Assembly (NCBI RefSeq): GCF_021545845.1
Contig: NZ_CP088924.1
Span: 1-64,000, forward strand
From: Rhodanobacter thiooxydans
GTDB lineage: Bacteria; Pseudomonadota; Gammaproteobacteria; Xanthomonadales; Rhodanobacteraceae
Reading direction: 5' to 3'
Length of the DNA: 64,000 bases
Each line of letters opens with the position of its first letter. Position 1 is the stretch's first letter. The notes beneath the pieces are model-generated. The model was not told where the DNA came from, did not search any database, and worked only from the letters and a program-made list of their open reading frames with translations. The position numbers and the translations under genes were made by a program. This document shows, piece by piece, positions 1 to 8,500 of the stretch.

Positions 1-642
1 ATGAAACCCAGTCGTATCGCTGCCTGGACCATCGCCCTGCTGCTGCACGCGTGCCTGGTCATCTATGCCACTTTGCCGGTGCGTGCCGCGCCGCCGCGCG
101 TCGAACCTCCGGCGGGGCGGCGGGATGTGTTGATCGTCTCGCTCGTGCGCCACAACCCCGCGCCAGCCATGGAGCACCGGGCGCGCGCTGAGCCGCCGTC
201 GCGGGGGCCGGCACTTACGGCCGTGCGCATGCCCCGAACGAAGGTTGAGCCGCCGGTGCGGCCTCGAAGGGTGCGAGTGGCCGCCAGGCCGCAGGACCTG
301 GTCAGCGCGCCGCTCAAGCGCCCGGATGTGCCGCCACGTGAGATCGCGACGTACCGCAACACCGAGATGCCCGAGTATCCGCTCAGCGCCTACGGCGAGG
401 AGGGCGCCGAAGGCTGGGTGGTGCTCATCGTGCTTGTCGGGCCCGACGGGCTACCGGAGGGCATCAGCGTTTCGCGCAGCGTGGCCCCGCAGATCGACGA
501 AGCGGCGATCGCGGCCGTGTCGCAATGGAAGTTCGAACCCGGCACCTTGCACGGCCAGCCGGTGCCTTCATGGATCTCCGTACCCATCGGATTCTTCCGC
601 GGCCGCCTGTCTCACGGCTCGAACCGCAGTCGCGATTCCTGA
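1..642 (+). CDS. TonB-family energy transducer
   Basis: The 213-residue product has an N-terminal hydrophobic anchor at about residues 7-25, a Pro/Arg-rich linker at about 30-110, and a C-terminal TonB domain at about 118-200 with the typical YP-x-x-A region and a QWKFEPG-like strand. TonB proteins couple the inner-membrane proton gradient to outer-membrane transporters; ExbB and ExbD are not in the window. The ATG is the first base of the window, so an upstream start or Shine-Dalgarno cannot be checked, although the hydrophobic N-terminus looks natural. On a conjugative element it could serve an outer-membrane component or be cargo. The family call is fairly secure, the partner unknown. Confidence 0.8.
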   Translation: MKPSRIAAWTIALLLHACLVIYATLPVRAAPPRVEPPAGRRDVLIVSLVRHNPAPAMEHRARAEPPSRGPALTAVRMPRTKVEPPVRPRRVRVAARPQDLVSAPLKRPDVPPREIATYRNTEMPEYPLSAYGEEGAEGWVVLIVLVGPDGLPEGISVSRSVAPQIDEAAIAAVSQWKFEPGTLHGQPVPSWISVPIGFFRGRLSHGSNRSRDS

Positions 643-715
643 GACAACCAGCACGATCTTTGTCCGCACAGGCCGGGTGATTTTCTGGGCGCGTCACCCA
701 CCCCTGGAGATCTGT

Positions 716-1069
716 GTGTCCACCAAGCGATTTGCCCCCTACAGCGCGCGCAACATCCGCTACATGGCGCGAGCCAAGCAGCCGGGCCTGGCCGCCGAGA
801 TCGTGCGAGACGGCCTCGTGGTCGCGCGCATCGTCATCCCGGACGATGAGCCTGGCGTCCAGCACGAATTCACCACGGTCGCAGCCCGCTACTACTTCGA
901 CCGGCACCTGGCCACCCTGCCGCCGGACTTCTTCGAGGAGTCGTTAATGGACGACGACACCGTGCGCGCCTGCTTCCTCATCGACCTGGTCGACGCGACG
1001 CTCGATGAGCGGATGGACGATCTGCGCCAGCGCTGGGTCTCGCCGAAGAATCGTGGCCGTCTCGGCTAG
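716..1069 (+). CDS. Hypothetical protein, 117 aa
   Basis: Not recognised. A GTG start at 716 is chosen because GGAGA lies 5 bases upstream; the frame remains open further upstream but there runs inside the TonB-like gene. The product is soluble and acidic at the C-terminus, with no signal peptide, membrane segment or known motif. It sits between the TonB-like gene and a periplasmic transglycosylase in the same direction. Confidence 0.55.
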   Translation: MSTKRFAPYSARNIRYMARAKQPGLAAEIVRDGLVVARIVIPDDEPGVQHEFTTVAARYYFDRHLATLPPDFFEESLMDDDTVRACFLIDLVDATLDERMDDLRQRWVSPKNRGRLG

Positions 1070-1170
1070 CGAAACGACGCCACGCGATGGCGGTCATTCG
1101 GACCGGGAATCATCGTCCAGCGACCTACAGTTGAGTCCTGCGACGACGTCATAACCAACAGGAGAGGGGG

Positions 1171-1815
1171 ATGAGAGCAAATACGAAGCAACGCGCGGCG
1201 ATGATGGCGTTCGGCGGCCTCGCCTTCAGCCTGGCGGCAGCGGTACAGGCCGATGGCAGCGCCATTCGCACGATTACCTTGGGTCGAGCGGTGTCGACGA
1301 TCACCGGTGCAGCACCGGAGTTCGTGCGCGAACCGCAGGCCGCTCGCTCTGCACACGTTGCGCCGCCGGCGGTGAAGCACAGACCCAAGTCGCGCCAACA
1401 CCGGTTTCCAGAGGACGATCCGGACGTGCGCGCCTGCGTCACCAAGGCCGCGGCCGTCTTCGACATCGACCCAATTCCGCTGTATCTCATCCTGGACGTC
1501 GAAGGGGGAACGGTCGGAGAGAACTCCAGGACCAACCGCAACGGCACGTACGACATCGGCAAAGCCCAGATCAACTCCAGCCATCTCGACCAGCTGGCCG
1601 CGCGGGGCATTTCGGAGGAGGTCCTGCGAGACGATCTTTGCGTCAACATCCTCGTGCAGGGGTGGCTCTTCAAGGATGGGCTGGTCCGGAGCAAGTCACT
1701 GGCCAAAGCCATCGGCCTCTACCATTCCCCTGACCCAGCACTGCAGCGCATCTACCTCGAGAAGATCGACCAGGCGATCGCGCGCCGCGTCGCGCGCCCC
1801 GCCGCCAATCCCTGA
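1171..1815 (+). CDS. VirB1-like lytic transglycosylase
   Basis: The 214-residue protein has a Sec signal peptide (about residues 1-27) and a soluble lytic transglycosylase domain at about 83-205. The likely catalytic glutamate is E111 in the LDVEGG segment, followed by an N-G-T-Y-D-I-G-K-A-Q-I-N-S stretch that matches the DxGxxQIN motif of VirB1/SLT enzymes. Such enzymes open peptidoglycan so that a type IV secretion or conjugation apparatus can be built. GGAGAGGGGG precedes the ATG. The gene lies more than 20 kb from the relaxase and coupling protein, so transfer genes are scattered here. Family confidence is high; its role in conjugation is inferred. Confidence 0.85.
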   Translation: MRANTKQRAAMMAFGGLAFSLAAAVQADGSAIRTITLGRAVSTITGAAPEFVREPQAARSAHVAPPAVKHRPKSRQHRFPEDDPDVRACVTKAAAVFDIDPIPLYLILDVEGGTVGENSRTNRNGTYDIGKAQINSSHLDQLAARGISEEVLRDDLCVNILVQGWLFKDGLVRSKSLAKAIGLYHSPDPALQRIYLEKIDQAIARRVARPAANP

Positions 1816-1825
1816 AGGACGAACC

Positions 1826-2545
1826 GTGTACCCCCACCACCAGATACTGGCCCACCTGCGGGTCATTCACACCAACATCCCCCGGCTGCTTTCCGTCACC
1901 ACCGACATCACCGGCGACATCACGCATCGTTCCCAGAACACGCTGGTGCTCCAGCGCACGTCGGGCAACAAGACCACGCGCGTGGATCTAACCCCCCACG
2001 TGCTGCACGAGGACCGCGCGATCGACCGCCTGGCGAAGGAGACCTCGCTCTCACCCAGTGTGGCCAAGGAGGTCTACTGGGCCGGCCGCGAGCTCTTCAA
2101 GCTGAACCCGCGTGGCTCCTGGTGCACGGCACAGGGCGCAGCGTCGCGGGGCGACGACGTGGCACCGGTGGGCGAGGCGCGCGAATCCGTTCATGCCATG
2201 GTCGCCGATGCGCTCGATCGACTCGATGAGCTGTTGCCCAAGGTGGACACGATCTACGTGGACACGGGGAGCAAGAACGGATCGGACGGGCGCGTTCGCA
2301 CCTGGTTATGGCTGCGCTTCGATCGCGACGGGCAAGAAGTTGCCGCGATCAACAACGCGGCGATCGCGACGCATGTGGCCGACGGTCTTCGCCCTCGTCC
2401 CAGTGAGTACCTCCAGGCCAACCAGCTCCGCCTCGCCGCCTGGGCAAAGCAACTGGGACTGGCCGTAGACGACGCACCCGAAGCGTTGCACCTGGCCAGC
2501 TTTGTTGCCGCGCAGCTGGGCTACGACACGATCCCGCTGCGCTAG
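1826..2545 (+). CDS. Hypothetical protein, 239 aa
   Basis: Not recognised. A GTG start at 1826 follows GAAGGA by about 7 bases and lies 10 bases after the transglycosylase stop, which suggests cotranscription. The product is soluble and lacks signal or membrane segments. A central segment (about residues 135-200) has alternating hydrophobic strands. No catalytic motif was recognised. Confidence 0.65.
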   Translation: MYPHHQILAHLRVIHTNIPRLLSVTTDITGDITHRSQNTLVLQRTSGNKTTRVDLTPHVLHEDRAIDRLAKETSLSPSVAKEVYWAGRELFKLNPRGSWCTAQGAASRGDDVAPVGEARESVHAMVADALDRLDELLPKVDTIYVDTGSKNGSDGRVRTWLWLRFDRDGQEVAAINNAAIATHVADGLRPRPSEYLQANQLRLAAWAKQLGLAVDDAPEALHLASFVAAQLGYDTIPLR

Positions 2546-2576
2546 CGCGCCCGGGATATTCCACCGCATGCACAAA

Positions 2577-2597
2577 GGGACCGCAGGAGGCGGTCCC
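2577..2597 (+). promoter_or_regulatory. Hairpin upstream of HU-like gene
   Basis: GGGACCGC (2577-2584) and GCGGTCCC (2590-2597) form a perfect 8-bp stem with loop AGGAG. No T-run follows, so it is not a classic terminator. The loop sequence looks like a Shine-Dalgarno but is 25 bases from the GTG start at 2614. Function unknown. Confidence 0.4.
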
Positions 2598-2613
2598 GCT
2601 CGAGATACATCAC

Positions 2614-2928
2614 GTGACCAAGACCGAACTTGCCCAGCGATTAGAGATGGAAGTGGGCATCAGCCACGCCGCGGCGCTAGCCGTCATCAACAGCCTCGCC
2701 AAGATCGTCGCGACGCATGTGGCCCAGGGCGGCACCGTGCAGGTGACGGGATTCGGCCGCTTTCTCTCCAAGGACTGGCCGGGGCGCCAGGGAAAGAGCC
2801 CGCACACCGGCAAGCCCGTGTGGCTGCCAAGCACCCGGATTCCGGTGTTTAAGCCCAGCGCTGGCTTCAAGGCCGCCGTCCGCGATGCACGCTCCTTCAA
2901 GGAGGACGAGGCATTTGCGGAGATCTGA
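2614..2928 (+). CDS. HU/IHF-family DNA-binding protein
   Basis: The 104-residue product matches the HU/IHF fold from end to end: an N-terminal KTELAQRL helix, the G-F-G-R-F strand turn near residue 47, a DNA-binding arm with G-x-x-P-x-T-G-K-P (about residues 58-70), and the closing I-P-V-F-K-P-S-A-G-F-K helix start. HU proteins bend and compact DNA and assist replication, recombination and relaxosome assembly. The start is GTG. The next gene is a RecJ-like protein, consistent with a DNA-metabolism role. A C-terminal acidic tail (KEDEAFAEI) is slightly longer than usual. Confidence 0.85.
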   Translation: MTKTELAQRLEMEVGISHAAALAVINSLAKIVATHVAQGGTVQVTGFGRFLSKDWPGRQGKSPHTGKPVWLPSTRIPVFKPSAGFKAAVRDARSFKEDEAFAEI

Positions 2929-2958
2929 CCGATCTTTGAAGCCTCCCTCCAGACCGCG

Positions 2959-4749
2959 ATGCTTGAGGTCATGACACAGACCACGCCCATGCTCCCGACG
3001 ACGCGCGATCGACCCATCGACCCCGCCGTGCTCACCCGAGCCCGGTCCGAAGGTTTCACCGAGCTGCAGGCGCGCGTCATCGCCGCTCGCGTTCCCGCGA
3101 GCACCTCGTCGTTGCGAGATCACATCGCGCCCAGCGCGCGGCTGCTCGACAGCCCGGAGCTCCTTCCGGACATCGACGTGGCGGCCGGCGCACTTGCCGA
3201 TGCGGTTATGGATCCGTCCATGCACTTGGCTGGGGTCTTCGATCATGACGCGGACGGAGCGAATGCCGGCGCGGTGTTCCTGTTGGCACTGACAGAGTAC
3301 TTCGGGGTCCCCAGGGATCGCATCGTGTTGCTGCAGAGCCATCGCCAGCGCGAGGGCTATGGCGTATCGGACGCGTTTGTCGAGCGGATCATCAACGACT
3401 TGCCCCGTCCCTGCCTCATTGCCACCGGCGACCAGGGCAGCAGTGATGAGCCCAGGCTCGCACGCCTCAAGGCAGCGGGCTTCTGCACGGTGGTCACCGA
3501 TCACCATGGCGTCGAGGGCAAGGGGCCGCCCTCAGCCCTCGCGTGCGTGAATCCAGCGCGCGAAGACTCGCGCTTCCCCGACCCGTTGATTGCCGGCGTC
3601 CACGTGATGTGGCTGACGATGTGCGCGGTCCGGCAGCAGCTCATCCGCCGCGGGCACCTGCCGGAGGATGCCCCGACGCTCGCGCCCCTGCTGGCTTGGA
3701 GCGCGGTCGGCACGACGGCTGACGCCGTGTCCCTCGCGCGATCGCGCAACAACCGCGCGGTGATCCGCTACGGCCTGCGCCTGATCAACAACTCCAAACG
3801 TGCGCCGTGGCAGGCCATGCGCAAAGTGATGAAATTGGAGAGCTACTTCTCCACCAAGGACATCTCCCACGGCGTGGGGCCGCGGATCAATGCCCGGGGG
3901 CGCATGGCCGATCCGCTGGCATCCCTGCAGTTCCTCACCACGACCGATGAGGACCAGGCCGACTACCTGGCGGCGCTGCTCGACAGCGAGAACGAAGCAC
4001 GAAAGGTGGTTGAGCGGACCATGACCGCCGTGGCGATGGATATCGCCAGCGTGCAGGCGCAGGCCGGCATGCCCGCTGTGGTGGTTCATCTTCCCGACGG
4101 CCACAGCGGCGTGCATGGAATCACCGCCTCACGCATCGTGGAGGCCTTTGGCCGGCCCACGTGCTGCCTGTCGCCTAAGCAGGGTCACCCCGGCATCCTG
4201 ACCGGCTCGCTCCGCACCGTTCCCGGCGTGCACGTTCGCAAAGCGCTTGCCGCCGTGGCCACCGCGAATCCCGGGCTCCTGCTCTCGTACGGCGGGCATG
4301 CCGGCGCGGGTGGCACGGCATTGGCTGAGGCGGACCTCGTGCGATTCCAAGACGCCTTCTGCGAGGCAGTGGCTGCCCAGATCGATCCGTCGCGCCTGAT
4401 GCCGATCACGTGGTCTGACGGGCCGCTGGGGCGCGCGCCGGACATGTCCGTGATCGAGGAGCTCGATGCGCTCGAGCCGTACGGTCGCGAGTTCGAGCCC
4501 GCGGCCTTCACAGACCGCTTCGTAGTGGAGCAGGTCAAGCCGGTGGGCGACGGGAGCCATCTGAAACTGCAGCTGCGCAGCAACTACGGCAGTCACTCCG
4601 CCATCTGGTTCCGCGCCATGACGCCAGGGGGGCGGGTCCCGGCAGGCGTCGGCCAAGAGGTGCTGGCCACCTACCAGCTGGCTGCAAACCATTTTCGAGG
4701 GCGCACGACCGTGGACATTCAGGTCCAGGCGGCGCAGGTCATTCAGTGA
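2959..4749 (+). CDS. RecJ-like DHH-family single-strand exonuclease
   Basis: The 596-residue product carries the DHH phosphoesterase motifs: D-H-D-A-D-G-A near residue 93 (motif I), TDHHGV near 178 (the DHH motif), NARGRMADP near 310, and GGHAGAGG near 445, the GGH motif of the DHHA1 domain. A C-terminal OB-like domain follows, as in RecJ. RecJ removes single-stranded DNA 5'-3' in recombination and mismatch repair using Mn or Mg. The length is close to chromosomal RecJ but the motif I sequence is divergent, which points to an element-encoded paralogue. Two ATGs (2959 and 2971) are possible; neither has a convincing Shine-Dalgarno. Confidence 0.82.
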   Translation: MLEVMTQTTPMLPTTRDRPIDPAVLTRARSEGFTELQARVIAARVPASTSSLRDHIAPSARLLDSPELLPDIDVAAGALADAVMDPSMHLAGVFDHDADGANAGAVFLLALTEYFGVPRDRIVLLQSHRQREGYGVSDAFVERIINDLPRPCLIATGDQGSSDEPRLARLKAAGFCTVVTDHHGVEGKGPPSALACVNPAREDSRFPDPLIAGVHVMWLTMCAVRQQLIRRGHLPEDAPTLAPLLAWSAVGTTADAVSLARSRNNRAVIRYGLRLINNSKRAPWQAMRKVMKLESYFSTKDISHGVGPRINARGRMADPLASLQFLTTTDEDQADYLAALLDSENEARKVVERTMTAVAMDIASVQAQAGMPAVVVHLPDGHSGVHGITASRIVEAFGRPTCCLSPKQGHPGILTGSLRTVPGVHVRKALAAVATANPGLLLSYGGHAGAGGTALAEADLVRFQDAFCEAVAAQIDPSRLMPITWSDGPLGRAPDMSVIEELDALEPYGREFEPAAFTDRFVVEQVKPVGDGSHLKLQLRSNYGSHSAIWFRAMTPGGRVPAGVGQEVLATYQLAANHFRGRTTVDIQVQAAQVIQ

Positions 4750-4763
4750 AGAGGAGCTACAGG

Positions 4764-5423
4764 ATGGACTCACAGGAATCGAAGGCACCGGCGCTCGTCG
4801 TCGGGCTGGTCGTCGCAGCCATCGTCGTGACCGCGCTGGTCGTGCGGCACAACCGCCAGACCGAGCAGGGCGCTCGTGAGGTCGGCGCCGCCATCGCCCA
4901 GGAGCGGCCCATTCCGGCTTCGCCATGGCAAGGGGAGATCGGATCAGGTGGCGCCGAGAGTGGGCTCGCGTTCGTGTCTGAGGCGACGATGGGTCGCAGC
5001 GCCGACGACATCGCCGCCTCCGCGGACTCCACGCGCGGCCAGGTGGCCGAGGTGACTGACGCGTCCACGGCGCGGGTGGCCGATGCCATGCACACGATGC
5101 GGATCGACGGGTCGTCGCTGGACACGATGGTGGACTCGATCAATGCGATCACCGCCAGCCTGCCCGATGAAGAAGCCAGGGCCTTCCAGAAGGCAGTACG
5201 TGTCCTGATGGTGGCCAGCCTGCCGATCGCGCAGCTGCGCGCGCAGAAGGTCGCGATCGACAAGCTGCCGCCAGAGCAGCTGATCGGAGGTGCGCAGAAG
5301 GTCCTCAGCGGACGCACCCCACTGGAGGTCCTTCAGATGGCGCAGGCCCGCATCAATGCAGAGCTCGTCAAGCGCGCCAAAGGCTACGGGCCGGAGCAGA
5401 GCCCGGCCGTTCCCGGTGTCTAG
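4764..5423 (+). CDS. Membrane-anchored protein, possibly DUF6694-like
   Basis: The ATG at 4764 is preceded by GAGGAG; the stop of the RecJ-like gene lies 15 bases upstream. The 219-residue product has one N-terminal membrane helix (about residues 10-28), a linker, and a C-terminal helical domain (about 110-205) with the pattern S-L-P-D-E-E-A-R-A-F-Q-K-A and L-S-G-R-T-P-L-E-V. That resembles DUF6694-type envelope proteins, a weak match from memory. The gene overlaps the convergent minus-strand gene by 4 bases. Confidence 0.6.
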   Translation: MDSQESKAPALVVGLVVAAIVVTALVVRHNRQTEQGAREVGAAIAQERPIPASPWQGEIGSGGAESGLAFVSEATMGRSADDIAASADSTRGQVAEVTDASTARVADAMHTMRIDGSSLDTMVDSINAITASLPDEEARAFQKAVRVLMVASLPIAQLRAQKVAIDKLPPEQLIGGAQKVLSGRTPLEVLQMAQARINAELVKRAKGYGPEQSPAVPGV

Positions 5424-6607
5424 GTAGACCTGGTCTGCGGACCGAGCGTGGCGTGATCGCCCGCGTCGCCGTCGTGCTGCAAGGAAGGCGGGCACGTCGC
5501 CACGTTGGCGAGTGCCTCACTCGCCCCCTTGCCGGGCAGCCCGTGTCCGAAGATGGTCGCAACCGATGTGCCCTCGGGCACGATGGCCAAGACCGGCAGG
5601 CCGTGCGGTACCGGACGCGTTATGGCCATCGCCGAGGTGCCTTGTGCGGACACGCCGGCGAAGGCCATCAGCGCGAGGTTGTAGCCGTGCATGGCCGTGG
5701 CCACCACCGTGCGAGACTCATCCACCACCGCTAGTGTGGACGCCAGCCATTCGGCCTCGTCCGCGTCCAGCGCGGCGGCCTGGCTCTCATCCATCGCGCG
5801 ACCGACCAGTCGAGCCACGAGCTGCAGTGCGGCCACATGTTGCGCACGGCAGGTCAGCGCTCCCTCCGCGATGACACGTGCCATCTGATCGACCGGGGTG
5901 ATCTCGCGCGTGCGCTGCTCCCATTCGCGGAACTCGTCCTCACAGATCGCATCACCGGATAGCTTGGCTGCCTTCCTGTAGAAGCCGACCAGGTGGGCGA
6001 GGCGACGCCAGGCGATGGATGAGGCCGCGTCGCGTACGTGCGTATCCAAGTCGTGACCCATCACGCGGAAAACCTCGTCGAGCGCGGACATGGCCGCGTG
6101 GCGCGGATCCGTGATTCGGATTGTGTGGACCCCGGCCGGCAGTGAAGCGACGTTGACTTGGCGAAAGGGGACCGTCGGTATGAACGTCGTCTCGTGACTT
6201 GCGACGGCCAGCGTCAGCCCCGGCGGCCACTCAGACGGTTCACGCGGGGCGGCCGACTCCCAAATGGCCACGGGCAGTCCGTTGTCGTCGATCGCGATGG
6301 TGTTCGGTGGTCCCATGGCGTCCATGGCGTCGTACTCAGCCGTGGTGACGCAGGCACGCGACAGGAACACCTTCCACTGCTCATCGGCGGCGGTCAGCAG
6401 CGCATCGATCTCTCCGGACAACCGTCGGGTCAGATCCGAGCCGGCGTCGCAGGCGGTCAGGATCTCCCCGAGCTTGACGGCGTGGGCCAGATGAGCGGCG
6501 GTCAATGCGAGGGCGTAGGACTCGGCCGGGTTTGGCACCGGGAGGCGCATCTCGAACGGCTGATTGGCCTGCTTGGAGCGTAAGCGGTTGGATCGTGACA
6601 TGCGCAT
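5420..6607 (-). CDS. Hypothetical protein, 395 aa
   Basis: Not recognised. The start at 6607 (with a second ATG at 6601) is preferred over longer in-frame extensions because the sequence upstream of it becomes Arg/Gly-rich and overlaps the divergent nuclease gene. The product is soluble and largely helical, and Ala-rich in the second half (about 250-380). No motif or signal peptide is visible. It begins a small minus-strand island that also holds the two-component pair, and its 3' end overlaps the 4764-5423 gene convergently. Confidence 0.6.
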   Translation of the reverse strand: MRMSRSNRLRSKQANQPFEMRLPVPNPAESYALALTAAHLAHAVKLGEILTACDAGSDLTRRLSGEIDALLTAADEQWKVFLSRACVTTAEYDAMDAMGPPNTIAIDDNGLPVAIWESAAPREPSEWPPGLTLAVASHETTFIPTVPFRQVNVASLPAGVHTIRITDPRHAAMSALDEVFRVMGHDLDTHVRDAASSIAWRRLAHLVGFYRKAAKLSGDAICEDEFREWEQRTREITPVDQMARVIAEGALTCRAQHVAALQLVARLVGRAMDESQAAALDADEAEWLASTLAVVDESRTVVATAMHGYNLALMAFAGVSAQGTSAMAITRPVPHGLPVLAIVPEGTSVATIFGHGLPGKGASEALANVATCPPSLQHDGDAGDHATLGPQTRST

Positions 6608-6757
6608 CGGCTCTCGGTGGCGTCCGTCAGTAGTGGACACAGAATGACTCGGGCACCGGCCCCTGTGGCCAGAAAAGGTCGAGGTCATTTCAGCAGGTTT
6701 TGCAGATTCCTGCGGAGTCTCCATGCGTAACCTTTCAGCACACCACCGGAGATACGC

Positions 6758-7480
6758 ATGGCCAAAGCCACCAAACCTCAAAACCGCGGCCTCTTCCTGG
6801 CCGCCCTCCTGGCCAGCGGGGCCGTCTTCGCCTTCATCGCCTATCAGCGCTGGGGCGGCCACACGGCTCCCACCGACACCGGCGACGCGGGGGTGACGGC
6901 GGCCGATGAGCGGCTGCTCGATCGATTCGAGGGGACCAACGCGGCCGGGCGCGCATTCGACCGCGTCACCGAACCGGACCAAGCCCCTGCGCGTTCGGCA
7001 CCGATCGCGCCGGCCCGCCGGGCGACCCCGGAGGAGATCACCAACGAACGCACCCGCGCTAATGCCGCGCGCGGCGCCATCGTCGGCCAGCCCGCGGTCG
7101 TCTCAGCCAACAGCTTCATGCTCAACGGGCGCCAGGTCGTTCTCTGGGGCATCGCGGTGCCAGACGCGCGGGTGCCGTGCCGAACGGGCTCGGTCGACTG
7201 GTACTGCGGTGAGCAGAGCCTGATAGCGCTCCGCCGCGCGCTCGGCCGCTACGAGGTGGCGTGCTTCGACAAGGGGACCGACCCGCAGGGCCGGATGGTC
7301 GGCAAGTGCTTCGTGGGTTTGTTCGACATCAGCGCGGTGCTGGTGCGCGACGGATGGGCGATCGCCGATACCCCGATCACCCGCGACTACAGCGCTGAGG
7401 AGTCGGATGCGAAGTTCAAGAAGAAGGGCATCTGGACGGGCACCTTCGAGCGGCGAACGTTTGTCGGCGCCGGCGGCTGA
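6758..7480 (+). CDS. Thermonuclease-like (SNase-fold) protein with membrane anchor
   Basis: The 240-residue protein has an N-terminal membrane segment (about residues 12-28) and a C-terminal staphylococcal-nuclease-like domain (about 110-238). Visible features are VLWGIAVPD, the cysteine-containing VDWYCGEQS segment, the A-C-F-D-K-G-T-D-P-Q-G-R-M-V strand pair that carries the usual Asp/Arg residues, and the LVRDGWA helix start. Such proteins cleave DNA or RNA with Ca2+, or act as non-catalytic OB folds. It would act in the periplasm or at the membrane surface. It is transcribed divergently from the 5420-6607 gene and faces the response-regulator gene. Confidence 0.75.
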   Translation: MAKATKPQNRGLFLAALLASGAVFAFIAYQRWGGHTAPTDTGDAGVTAADERLLDRFEGTNAAGRAFDRVTEPDQAPARSAPIAPARRATPEEITNERTRANAARGAIVGQPAVVSANSFMLNGRQVVLWGIAVPDARVPCRTGSVDWYCGEQSLIALRRALGRYEVACFDKGTDPQGRMVGKCFVGLFDISAVLVRDGWAIADTPITRDYSAEESDAKFKKKGIWTGTFERRTFVGAGG

Positions 7481-7495
7481 CCGCCAGCGTCTGGC

Positions 7496-8500
7496 TTATA
7501 CGGCCTCGTGCTGGTCCAGCCACTCGTCGTACGAGGTCACCTGGTCCAGCTTGAAGCGCGCGAGGTCCTCCAGCACGCCCACCAAGTAGGTGCCCTCGGC
7601 CGTGCGCAGCGGCTCGACCGGGACGAGGTCATAGTTGGCTTGGCCCGCGACGAACTCGCTGGCACCCTCGTGGAAGACTGGTGCCCACTCCTCCGACTCC
7701 ATCCGGGCCAGGTCGTCGCGCGGCACTCCCGCCATCTCCGCGGCCTGGATCAGGTTGAGCATCGCCGCGGGAGTGGAGATCACGAGGAACGCACCCTCGG
7801 CCTGCGCACTGAGAAAGAGAATGCCGTTAGGCGCGCCGTGCACGTACATCTCGCACGGCTCCCACGGCAGCAGGCCGATCAGCGCCTCGAAGGCCTCCGC
7901 ATCCCAGAGGAACCCGAAGTCGTCACGCGACAAAGACTGCGCCACGGACGCGAAGGTCCGGCTGAAGTATCGCCATTGGAGCTGGTCGATGATCGCCGCG
8001 AGATCAGCGATGGCGGTGGTCGAGGACTTCTCGACGTAATGGTCGATCAGGCCCTGGTTGAAACCGCGGATGACGGTTTCCTTGTTGGCCTGGCCCGTGA
8101 GCAGAACCCGTCCAACGTGCCGTTCGGCGCAGGAGGCAAGCACCTCGAGGCCGTTCATTTCCGGCATCGCGTAATCGGCCACGACCACCGACGGCATGTT
8201 GAACCGACGGGGGTCGTACATGATGTGGTGGATCATCGGCACGTCCAGGACCAGTTCGGCCTCGTTGCCCTTGGCGCGGCGCCGCACCAACGAGCTGAGG
8301 ATTCCCGGGCGGCCTTCCACGGACGCGATCTGGTCCAGTGCCTCGTTCGCTGAGGAAAAGCTCTCCAACGTGACATCGAGATGCGGTCGCATCACCTTGA
8401 GGTAGGTCTCGTTGTCGTCGATATGCAGGACGCGCGTGGGAAAGTAGAACGGCGGGACCGTGTCTGGGATGTTACGCAGCACTGGGTGCGTCCTCTGCAA
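7496..8500 (-). CDS. Response regulator with atypical receiver and unknown output domain
   Basis: The 334-residue product starts with a receiver domain: acidic pair D28/D29 in VLHIDDNE, phospho-acceptor D109 in VVVADYAMPEMNG, the T/S site in LLTGQ near 135, and a Lys near 158 in YVEKSS. About 40 extra residues (about 61-102) separate the acidic pair from the phospho-acceptor, which is unusual. The C-terminal 165 residues match no DNA-binding domain I recognise. The gene overlaps the kinase stop by 29 bases, so the two are almost certainly cotranscribed partners. An LqsR-like arrangement, with a receiver next to a CqsS-type kinase, is possible. Confidence 0.75.
   Translation of the reverse strand: MQRTHPVLRNIPDTVPPFYFPTRVLHIDDNETYLKVMRPHLDVTLESFSSANEALDQIASVEGRPGILSSLVRRRAKGNEAELVLDVPMIHHIMYDPRRFNMPSVVVADYAMPEMNGLEVLASCAERHVGRVLLTGQANKETVIRGFNQGLIDHYVEKSSTTAIADLAAIIDQLQWRYFSRTFASVAQSLSRDDFGFLWDAEAFEALIGLLPWEPCEMYVHGAPNGILFLSAQAEGAFLVISTPAAMLNLIQAAEMAGVPRDDLARMESEEWAPVFHEGASEFVAGQANYDLVPVEPLRTAEGTYLVGVLEDLARFKLDQVTSYDEWLDQHEAV

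Noticed and set aside
6608-6757. Promoter pair between the divergent genes at 6607 and 6758
   Set aside because: Promoters must exist here, but no -35/-10 pair stands out by eye; several CAGG/CCTG inverted repeats are too short to choose between.
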